DNA from: Ascaris suum
Lineage: Eukaryota > Nematoda > Chromadorea > Rhabditida > Ascarididae
Assembly (NCBI GenBank): GCA_013433145.1
Contig: CM024169.1
Span: 10,176,817-10,240,816 of the forward strand
DNA: 64,000 bases
Direction of reading: 5' to 3'
Shown: in pieces, positions 13,001 to 25,000 of the stretch
Position numbering within the stretch: position 1 is the first letter of the stretch
Layout: the number at the start of each line of letters is the position of its first letter
Program-made: the position numbers and the translations under genes
Notes under the pieces: model-generated
The model's input: the letters and a program-made list of their open reading frames with translations, nothing else
Database searches by the model: none
What the model was told of the DNA's origin: nothing

Positions 13001-16000
13001 ACATCCCCCTTCCATTCCCACTACACTCTCACATTCCCACCGTTTTACTTCTATCACACTTTATGCATTGTGACTTACAGCTGAATGTCAATGACCGGAT
13101 ACTGTGGGCAGACAGTAACTTTAAACGGCTACTTTCTCTTCAAGAGCACCGGAACAGCAATGAGGAGAGTGACCTGATATCCTCCCTATTAGTAAACTTC
13201 ATAGTGTAAAACTTATTGCTTCTGAAGTTTGTATCTGCGTATAAAAAGACTTTGTTTATAAATTTCGGTCGGATATTTGTAATGCTGTGAAACGTATTCC
13301 ATCTTATTGAGTGCAGTTTCCATCCGTTGAGGGGCAACGTATGGGGATGAAGTCCACTCTTCCTAAGAAACTTTTTAGGAGGTTGGGGGAGGAGGGGGGG
13401 GGGGGAGGAGGAGGGAGAGAAGATTTCGCGTTTACTACAAAATCGTATAAAATCCAGCCTACGATGGTCTGCAATTGGAGTTGCATATTTCGCGTTTAAT
13501 ACTGCGAAAATTGAGCACAATTTTTTTTTCGCTTATGGAAAATAATTAGAGGGCGCGAATTCATTTCAAAACATTCGTTGAAGGTCTCTTTTTTTCTCGC
13601 ATTGTCTGTGGTGCCGATCGTTTAGCATTTTGACCAAGAAATATTAGGTTCAATCAATATGCTCACTATTGAAGCGTTTATTTCTCGGAGTCGCATACTT
13701 TTGCTATATCGCACATCGAACCTTTCGCCTCTTAGAAGTACCTCTGAAGTTCAAACTATTCCCTTTATTGGTCATTACATATGAGGGAAACTTAGACATT
13801 AAGATTGTCTTTTCGTGCCCGTCTTCAAGTGCTCCAGTTTAGAATTAAGCTTTTGAAATATTTCTAAATATTCCAAGTATTGGCATTAATTGCTAAATAA
13901 GTCTACAAAGATGTTTATGCAGGGGAGCCAAGTCTGGCTATGCGACGGATGTGGTAAAATTTCGCAGCTAAGGTCTAGCAGGGTAAGATCGGTCCCACCA
14001 ATGACATATGGTGTCGTATTGTCGTACAGAAGGAAACCTTTTTAGATGTAGGTGCAGCTCCGCGAGTTTCTGCAGGAGTTGCTGCAATTATTGGTACCAG
14101 AGTGCTGCCGTCACGGTTTTGTTGTTCTTGAGCAGCTCGCTATGGTAAACCAAAACTAAGCAAGAAGTGTCGATTTTTTAAGGTGCTAATCAGTTTTTCA
14201 CTTGGGTTATAGTCCTTCGAAATTTCAGAGCGTCCACTGAAAAATAGAAACAGCGGCATTGCTATATTATGTTATAGCTCATAAGCGCCACTAGTTTTAT
14301 GTTGCATACTGTGAATTAGTTGGCTTCTTCGTGGGCGCAAAACTCATTAGCCAAAGAGCTCCATGGAGGCAACAAAATAAGTGATTTCAACGAAATGATT
14401 TCAGCCACTCGACGAACTGCTACTATCAGTTTTTTCTTGCGGCCAGTAAATTTCAAACGTACGCACCTATTAATCGCATAACACATTTCTTCGTTACGAC
14501 AGGATTTGTTACGATTTGTGAGCATGCAGTGATTGAGAGCATTTGTTATAGTGCATCTCGTGGAGGATCATCTTGCGATGACACTGCTGATGAGGCATGG
14601 ATGTATTAGGCTGAACCTCAAGTGCACAGCGCTGACCGCTAGATTTATAGCTATTGTTTTTGCTTTGCGCACAGCGGGGTGCCCTCTATGAGCAGCTTTT
14701 TGCTTTGCACCCTTTGGAGGTCATTCTGCCGTGCTTCGCTCACGTCGCTCATTAATTCTCCCTTACAATATGATCTCGACGGAGTGTTTGCTCTCAACAG
14801 CAACCCTATAGCTGCGAGATGAGACCATTCTAGCTCGAGGTGGGATAAGGGGAGAGGGGTTACGTTTCAGCTAAATAAGATGAAGTTTAAATGAATCGAA
14901 TATCAGGCATCTATTATTTGTAAGTAAAAGATTTATAACCTCTCATCGGTTTTGGCTTGATCTTATCGGTTTGCAAATTTCCTTGTCGCAAATCTTAAAA
15001 TTTATCGGTTTAATCCAATTGAATGAGCAAAATTTTGCTCTCAAAAGTTTCCACCGTTCTGAAATTTCCCGAAATGTTGTCTTCGGATGGGAGACGGGGG
15101 TAGAGATCGCGAAAAATGACCTCGAATGTCGGATTAATTGTTTCCAATTTCCAGTATAGGGGGAATTAGGCTGAAACGAAGTGGATTATGATGATAAGAT
15201 GATGGCCTCGTTCACAATTTCTATTATTTTTTTTTACTTGTGATAAGAGATTACTTTTCCTAGCACATTTACTTTGATGCTAGACTGAGTATTTGAAATA
15301 TATTAGAATTAATGGGAATTCATTTAAAATAACTCAGAAGTTAACTTTCCCAACATATCGAGAGAGGTCATTCATCGTTGTACGTATGGACTCGATAGAT
15401 CCGAGGAAAACAATTTTAGATCGTTGGCAAAAATCACTGCATGGAGTGTGAAGTTGTATGCGTTGAAGCCGTAATGCATATTCTGGTCGCGTTGCTTGGC
15501 GATAATGTTGCAAGCTAGAGACGCGAAATTTCGAATGTGATGCAATTATTGAGTGGATATAAACGTTCACGTCTAGAATCTGAATTTATGATTTTTCGGC
15601 ATAGACGATGATGTTCTGAGTGGTCGAGGTACTATCACATTTGAATTATTTAAGTCGATTTCGAGTTCGGTAAACACCAAAAGGATGCGATTCAAACCAT
15701 CTTCATTTCTGTCTAGATCGAATGCCATTAAAGCATTTCTAGATCTCTCAAACGGAATGTTCATGAAACTGGAATATTTTTGATGAGTGACATTCTCGAC
15801 ACTTCAAATATGAGCTTAAGCCGTTTTTGCTACTTATTTAGTGCAAAGAATTTGGCTGACTCCGTTCTATAAGATAGTCGGCGTTGTGCCAGTTTTGTAA
15901 CTAGTTGGCCTCATTGAAATGTAAAAGCGAACAGCTCGTGGACCATCCTAGCTTACTTCTCTTTTCGCTGAAATTATTAAATTTTGAAACAGGTATAAAT

Positions 16001-19000
16001 TTGAAGGCAAAGAATTGCATATTGCAACGTGGAAGAAGGACCTTCTGAAAATTGATTCGGCCTGATTAGGAAAGCGGCCAGCTAATGTGGAAATCTAACT
16101 TCAAATGATCACTTGAGACCATTGATTTCTATCATTCTTTCTGATTGTTTATTTTCTACAAATGGACAAAAGAATTGCAGCCAGAGTATTTATGTTATCT
16201 CCTTTATGTTATCTCCAATAAGATTTCATCGAAATACCCCCTCCTCCCTCCAAATATTGTGAGGAAAATAGCTGCTATAAAATAAAGCCCACTACTAGAT
16301 AATTCTGCATCTCTTTCCCAACATAAAGTTCGAAAAGTCATATATTTGCTGGCTCGAAATTTTGTTTATCAAGTTATTTCTGGGAAAATTTCTTAAGAAG
16401 AGGTAAGTTTCAAGAAAACATAGTAATTATGGAAAATTCGGAACTCTTGAGGTATTTTGCAGTATCCGGTTATTTGGAATCTCTTACTAATTTTTTGCCA
16501 GATTTTGAGGCCTGTTGATGAGTTAGCAATTCACCCTCTGAAAACGTTGAGAACGTTGAGACGTTGAGAACGTTGAGAAACTTTCCATAGCTTCATCTCT
16601 GCTTTCGTGCTGCTGTCCTATAAACAAAAACTGTTTCATATGCAAACCTAAGGGTTTTGCCTGCAAGCCACTTACAGGCAATGTGTACTCTGAATTCACT
16701 GCGAATATTGTGGTCCGTCTGTGTAAGGACTGTATCGTTTCGAAGCGATAAATCGCTCAGTCGTTCATTACGCCAAACCGCTCGCCAAAAGGTTTATGGG
16801 TTGGGGAGGAGTGTCGTTCGGTTGCCATAAGTTTGTGAGCAAAAAATAGCGCCACTTCTCTAATCCATATGGCTCTAAACGACACCCATCGAACGCTCAT
16901 CCATATGGCCAAAGACCACACCGCACACTTCTATAGATAGCATGCTGCTTTCGCGGCAATCCAGAAGGACGCACTGACTGCTCCGCGAATGCAATCGCCA
17001 AAAACAGTTGTGATGAGCCGCTTTTTATGAGATTCATGTGCAGGGGATGATGCGCTCCTGATGAGACTGATATTAGCTGGCTTTGAGCTAGATTTATGGC
17101 AGGAAACATTACTGTGCAAATTTCATTTTAAAACCTATTAGCTCTCGAGAAAACTAATGCAACAAGTCTATGATATAATTTGCACGAAAGGGGTAGTTAG
17201 TGAGCAGAGGGGGGGGGGGGGGGGAGAAGGGCTGGAGACAAGTTTATCAAATGTTTTGTTGTGGAACGCGTTCCCTTTAAAACTGAGCCCGGCATTTTAG
17301 TTTGCCACCAGCTTTAAACTTGTCCCGAGCGAATTCCTTCGCTTAAAGGAAACTGTGGGATGCCCAATGAATTTTGATCGCTGCTGGTGCAAAATAAAAT
17401 GTGTTATATGCAAATTTTAGTTTAATCAACACGCAGATGCATTCGCAAAGAAATGCGAAACTTCAATTTAGCTGCCTCACAATTGCGAGAGTGAAGCCTC
17501 GCTCCTGCAACTTTGCCAGCAAAAATTTCCTATGAGGGAAGTTAATGTGGCATGTTTTCTAGATCCTTTCAGTTAATATGAAATAAGCGGTACTGGAGAG
17601 ATGCCTTAGTGCATATTTTTTAGTCGCTATTCTTCAATTTGTTGTCAAACGTTGGGCGTCACAAATTCATCCATCATATAAGTCTCAGTTGAATATTGAG
17701 AAGTTCTACAATCAATTCTCACGGGTAAAACTCACTATCGAACCGAACGTCAGTAATTGACATTACAGTGATTTTTAGCGCATAAGCCCGCTTGAGCTTC
17801 ATCGAAGGACAGTCGGTTGTTTTTTGCAGATCTCAGTGATAACCGTATGAATGAGTTACCAATATGCATCTGCGAACTGAGTTCGATGGAGACGTTAAGG
17901 GTGCGTGCTACGGGTCTTCGCTCTTTGCCTGCTGCCGTACAGTTGCTCGAGTCGCTCACATACCTTGACCTGAGGTGAGTTGTTTGTACATGGATTATTG
18001 CCAACCCTTTCTTTCGATTTTGCTTCATTAATTGTACTCGCATCCTCATTTAAAGACCACCTTTCGACCTCGCTCACCTTAGACAGTCGTTTAGAGCAAA
18101 TGCCAGGTATTGCATATTATTAATAGTATCAAGTTTTTTGTCCGAGTTGGTCACTCAAGAAGCGTTTTACGGAAAGAGGGTCATCCATAGCAGTTGACCA
18201 TCAAATAGCTTCTGTGAACTTGCAGCAACAATAGCCGTGAGCATATAACGTTTTGAACACTCCGCTGCTCAAATAACAGACGAACAATTGAGCCGCTTCA
18301 TTGTTTGGTAGAGTGCTTTTCGCATACTGCCATTTAGCGGTCTTTCTGTGACGGAATCAGTCGTATTCTTGTATGCTGCTGTAAAATTTCTTTAATTCCA
18401 CTACAATTCAGTTTTGCTTCTTAGTTGCACAATTTCGATGTCATTCTTTAAATGATTTAATTAAAAGTAAACTATAGTTAATTTAAAATATTATAATAAA
18501 ATATGGAGTAGTGGTGATCCACTAGTGAATAGAGGATCGAATGAGTTTTCGCTTAATTACGCAGCGGATGTACACGCTAAGCGAGAACTTCATCAATAAT
18601 AGACGAAGCGGAATCCGCAATACGCTATGCAATTTAGTCGGCTTTCAGAGTGCTTATAATCTCAGCGCGCTAATTTCACTCTTAGTGCAAGTCTTTCAGT
18701 GGGGAGATTGCCATTTTATTGTCCTCATTTAGTTGCTAATATTATTCTGCTGCTGCATAGAGTATATTAGTCAATTTAATGGTCGTGATTTAGCAGCAAC
18801 AGATCTGTTTTGTGTGTAAATGTCTTTCCTTAGGGGCCTAATATCAGCTCTTCTTCATTTCTTCTTTTACACTCAGAATCTGCATATGGAAAGCGCATTA
18901 AGGCGATGTATAACTGTGGTGTTTGTGGTTATCGCAATACCGGAACCACTGAATTACCGTATGATGACCTCAATCCATTTCAATAAAACACATTAACCCT

Positions 19001-22000
19001 CTAATGAATCCAAAAACGTGCACATCCAACGTCATTTGTAGCCATTTCACATAACGCAGATTTTTTCAGACGGTCGGTTTGCTTACATCATAAACAGATA
19101 GTTTTGCACGTCTTATTATTTATTTATAGAGCTCTTGATGTCGGTCGGTATGATAGGGGAAATTAAAGACCGGTTGGTCCCAAGTATACCGCTGACTTTC
19201 AATAACACAAAGAGGCAATAAACATCACTGAACACATGTCCCCATGATTCTGACTGAAATCGGCGGTACTTTGTTCAGCGTTACAGTGATTCTGCACTAT
19301 ATTTTGACGACCAGGTGGGTCGACCTGTATTACGAAATTATCCATCTCTATTATCCGTTATCCGTTATCCTTATACCTATATTATCCATTTCGTTGCGAA
19401 GGTGGGAGTCAGGAGCATCAGAGTATTTAATGGGTGGCAAGACGCCAACGAGGTTCGAATAGCATTCGTTTTTTTTTTGCAGTTAAACTCATCCTATCAA
19501 TCCGTTGCTTAAATATTTGGAAAAAAAAAGCAACGAAATCATGTATCTGCCTAGCTATTTGATCGTCTTTGCAAATTTCGAGCCGAAAAGATAGAGTTTT
19601 GACCGTGCATTCGACGATGTATAAAACAAATTTGCGCTGTGAATTTGCATCGGACCGACCGGCAAATTTTATAAGGCATTTATGGATTTTCCATTATTTT
19701 CGCATAGCCTAATAAAGATTTCTATGAGTCAAATTGTGATTCATGAATTGAAGCTTTTAGACCTAAAAAACATAAGCGCACAGGTGACTCTTGCCATCAT
19801 TAACGCTTTTTTCGTAAGAAGCATATAAAAGAGTCAACTGTCATCGTCTAAGAGGTATTTGACTCGCAGTCAGACTTTGACAGCCATGCAGACAGCGCAC
19901 TAGTTCAATAGGTTCAACATTGCGTTCAAGGTTCACGTGTACTCTCGATCATCTGTCATCAATTTCAAGGCTAGTTTTTGAGTGATGGCACAATTGCTTA
20001 CGCTTTATCTTGGGCTATATTGTCCGGGGTATCGATGTAGCGGTGTGATATTGAAGAGCGTGCGAGAGGATGGAAGGTTCCTCGTTGAGGCAGCTGCTCT
20101 TCGGTAGTGTCTTCTTTGATTTTAACATCAAAAGTGACGCTACGCAGAATAAAGAGAGACAAATTGTTTGTAAAAGTTTGAATTGAGATTACAAATAGAT
20201 TATTACAGTTGGGTAATTCGTTTGAAGATTTAAAGTAATAGAGGAAATGAGTAAAATGAATGGAATAAATACTTTTAATATTAGGAAAACGAGTTGGCTA
20301 GTCAAATGAAAAATTTTTGTTCGAATTCTGGAAATTCGGCAATTCTTGAATGTTGGATTCGTTGCTAGGTCCATTTCTTTCAAATTCTAAGCACAAATGA
20401 TTCTTAATTTAAGTCATCTCCTAAATTACTGTTCAGATTTTTCCGTTCATCGTTATTTTATCTACCAATAAAAATTACGCCAAAAATGACGATTGAGTGA
20501 ACGGCTGGCTGCTCGATTGATATACAAAATATGCAAATTCGCTCGCCGATAGGGGTGATTTATTTCGTGCTCGATGGATGGAGCCGCATCGAGTATACAA
20601 TGGAAATTCAGTTAATATGTAGATAAGCGGACAGGCGGATGCATGCACGCTTATACGCAACAACACTACACCACGAATTATTGTGCGGCTTTAGAAGCTT
20701 GCTTTACAAAAGTGCACTCTGGCGTGGCAACTTCGTATGTGTGAATGTTTGCCACTGAAGACTAAAATACTAAATTTAGTGAGTGTAATATATATCGCAA
20801 GATCTAACATCTTACAGCGTCATTTCAAGGGGCCTGGCAATTTTCTATGTCTTTCTAGTTGGTCGGATTTCCATTTCACCTCAGTGGGGTCATAAAAAAA
20901 CGATTCTTTGAGAGGATGTTTCTGCAGGTGGTCGGATCGGCTCAATTATAAAGACTTTTGTTTTGCATGTTTTATTATTTTAGAAATTTGTTTTTTCGTG
21001 TGAAAGGGACGAAAATCGCATATCTTTTCTGCAAGTTTATTTGATTGCTTTATTGCTTGCTATAATGGATTTGAAATGCTTCAAGTCGATGTCAAAAAGG
21101 GCATTTTCATTTCTCCGAAGGTTTGGGCAAATTGAATTTTCTTTTGTGAATGCAATTTCCCAGGAGATATTTTTTGCACAAAACGACAGCGTTAGAGGCG
21201 TGCAGAAAAAAAAAAACTGCGTTTATAAAAAGCGGAAATGCTCACAAAATTCACTACTGTTGGCAGTTAACAGAGTGCGCTCTCAAGGGACGTGAAATTT
21301 GCGGAAATTGAGCTATTTGCGCACTCAACACAACGAATTTAGATAGGTCGAAATAGCGGCAAAAGCGCATCTACGAGTTTAAGCGAAATGCGCTTTCGAA
21401 TCTTAATAGTAGCAAAATCTAAGACACCGATCGATAATACAAATGCTCAAGATATTCACTCGAAAAGCGTAATGGTCGTATCGTTTTCTGCGATTTAAAC
21501 TTAAATCCACCTAATCCGATCGATTCAGGTTGTGAAAATATCGGTCATGGCGAAAGTGTTGTATATCCATAAAGGAAATGATATGTTTCTCGCTATTATG
21601 ATATAAAAAGTTCATTAATTTTAAGTCAAATAACGAAGCACTATAACACTAGGAACAATCGTCGAGGTGTGCATCAATAGAGAAATTTGGTGTGATCGTG
21701 GAATTGAAAATCTTAGACGGATGCGTATTGCCAATGTAACCGTAGCGAAACGCATCCACGAATGCACATAAGCTAACTGCTGTAAAGTATTTTCAGATTC
21801 ACAAGGACATCAAAATGAAGGTTGTAAGTGAAATATAGTTTGGCTGAAATATTTTCGCATTCGATAAATAAATTTGTAATGGATGAATGCTTCTCGGATC
21901 GGCATCAACTAACAATTTCAATTTTCAAGATTGCCTTCTTATTGTCATATCCCTCAGATTTACAGCTGAGACTGATTCTTGCGGCGAAGCAAATACGTAA

Positions 22001-25000
22001 ACGCATGAATGCACACATCAGTGATGGAAAGAATTATTTGTTGCTGACAGATGTGTTATGACTATTATGCCTCTATGCGTAAATAACACATATGTTAATT
22101 TTGAGACTACATTGTCGCCGATATCGTTTCTGTCTCCTCTTATCGATTCGAAACCGTTTATTAGGATACTTCATAAGGTGTTGACGTTATCAGTAATTTC
22201 TCGCTACTTTTGCTGAATATCTGAATAATTCGACGAGGGATATAAAAATTCTTATAGTAAAGGTAAGGCTCTCCTGTGTGAAAGTGACCATGAAATCTAA
22301 TCACTGCGTCAAAAACGGATAAGTGATGAAATCATCGACCATCTCGGTCGATGATTTCGGGGTGGACGGGATGCTTTCTTTTGAATATGCTCGATGATTT
22401 CCATAGTAAAGTTCAAGTCCTTGGAAAGTACTTTGTCGTTATAAATGAAAATATATATTAAATAAAAATATATTTGCTGATGAAATGTTAGTATTTTCTA
22501 TCACTGAATGTATAATTTTCATTTTTCGAGCAGATTTTTATCATTTCCTATACGTTTTACACATTGTGATCTTTCTTTTGAACTAATACACCTAGCAGGC
22601 AATAGTTGTGCATCGCTTTCAGTGAAAATCAGCTCACCTCATTGCCGGTTGGCCTGTTTACAATACGTCTGCAAGTACTTCTGCTTTCCGGCAATCGTCT
22701 TGAAAGTTTACCGCGTGAGATTCGACAACTTGCCGGATCACTTCATGAGTTGGTTAGTTCATTAAAAACGTATATCAGTCAATAATGATTTCCCTAAATG
22801 ATCTAATGGACAATTATAGACGCTTCCTAGAGCGTAGGCATATAATGCGTTTTTTTGCACGACTCAAGTCTTAATTTCACTTGAAGCCATCAGCAAATAT
22901 GGAATATTGTCGTCGTTAAGGTCACCATTCTTGTTAAAATAAACTAGGGTAGCTTCATAAGTGCCGGAAAGATTTCAGGGAGGTTTGCTGAATAAAAATC
23001 TCAGCAAGTAGAGATGTGTGTGGTTAGTACCACACATGGTCCGCTTTCACTCTTCAAGACAGTTGTTGCTTAGATATAAAATTTAAAACTAGCAGAAAAC
23101 GCTCACTATTGCCTTCCTCTACGAGAACGAAGGCTGGCGCTAAACGAACCTGAATCAAGAGGTTTCTTGAATAGCACATACTGAACAGTTATTGTAAATC
23201 TCAAAAATGTGGGTAGGGGCACATAATGTGGTGTAGGTTCTGTCCATCGTTTCTTTGGGTTAACGGCTTCATCGAACAGACATGCACATACAAATGGCGC
23301 CTTGTTATTTAAAAATAATTGGGCATATTATCGCTTTAACATGCTTCTGCAAAAATATGGGAAAACATATAAAAGCACTAACCTGTTAGTAAATGAAAAC
23401 AACTCAATTTTTAAGCTATCGTAAAAAATAGCGGATCGTTTATTCAACAAAGTTGGTTTATTGTGAGCAGAAGCTCCATGAGAGGTGGCAAAAAATTGTT
23501 GATGACGAGGCGATTGGCAAAGTGTGCAATGAATATCATGAAGAGAAGAAATGTGTTATTTCGGAGGCAATGTTATTGTTCAGTCGCATTTGTCTCAAAC
23601 GAAAGCCTAAGTGTTAATCGTGCTCAGAGTTCTTCAAGTACAGATGTATTCACTGCCCTATACTTTTCTCAGGTTTTTCTCAGCTTCATACAAGTTACTG
23701 TTTTCTTCAAAGTGTGCGAAAGTGGAATGGCCTAGTGCATTTGTTGTTGCCTATGAAAAGCAGGCTAACAAATTCGAATTAAGAGGAGTAATAGTCGAGA
23801 GCTGAACTGATTTTGTGTCGCGATTATGATAGCTTTCCGTTGAGTCTGCGAAGGGAGCAGAAACAATCGATGCATTTATTTACACTGCAAACGCCGATGT
23901 TTCATGTGTGCTTCCATCTGTATCACGTTGATTGCTGAGTGCAATATATGTGATCATTTAGAAGAGTGACATGTTACAGGGCTGTGTTTGCTTTACACTG
24001 CATGAAAATTTTCATGCGCACTTTTTGAGAGCGTTTGAAATTCTAGTCATAACTTCCTTCGAACGTGGACGGAAAGTGAGCCTGATTGGAGCTCGAGCTT
24101 GAAAACGCTGCATTTGTAAAAAAAAACTCACATACATGTAAGATCTGGACATCACGCTACTGCTAGACATCGAAGACAGTAGTATTCCATGATGATTCCC
24201 TAATAGTATAGGATTTAAAAGTGCATTGCTTTAACCTGTTTCATTAGCTGTCGTAATGTCAGGATGTAAGCTGTAATCGATTACAAGCGATTCCGCCGGA
24301 CATTGCCTTACTGAAGTTGTTACGAGTGTTGAACTTGCGGGATAATCGTCTCACACATTTGCCTTCTGGTTTGTTCTCTTTCATCTTTTCTTTCGATGAT
24401 AAGCTTCATCAAGTTGGAAAAATTTCGTGATAATCTTTTTCGTTCGTCTCTTAAAGTTTCGTAATTTTTGAAAATGATTAAGCAGTAATAAGTATATTAA
24501 TACGGATAAAAGTGTGCTACGGTGATTATTTTGGAAGCGAATCCTTTAACTACAATACAATAATATTTGCCAACGATCTTTCTAGTCAATATTTTTTTAT
24601 TTTCAGGCGATGGAGATGTATAGAAAAACTTTTGCGCTTATATATTCTTTAAAACTTTTTAAAATACTTTATACTTTTTTACAGTTTAAACTTTTATACA
24701 TTTAAAATTTCTTCAAAACCTTCACTGCAAAAAATATTTCTTTGGCATAATCAAGAATTTACGCGAGGAGAACTAAGTGCAGTCGTGAGCACAAAATAAT
24801 GTTCATAAATTTGGCAGTTGCCGGTGACCCTGTAATTCAGTGGCCGAGATGTCCGCCGATCTAATAGGGCGAATTATTCTGCAATAATTGAGTAACAGCT
24901 AACTGCATAAAATGGTATTGTAAAGATATTGTTGAAAGATATAAAAGGTAAAAACCAAAAGGGGTATCTCCTAATTGAATATTGTTTTTCGGAACAAATA

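Larger units (their letters stand above)
11950..17829 (+). other. LRCH intron 2 (5.9 kb)
   Basis: The longest intron. It contains three long G runs (12578-12597, 13379-13418, 17209-17224), a decayed antisense mariner transposase (13885-14151) and a tandem ACGTTGAGA repeat at 16544-16579. No nested gene is supported. Confidence 0.7.
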
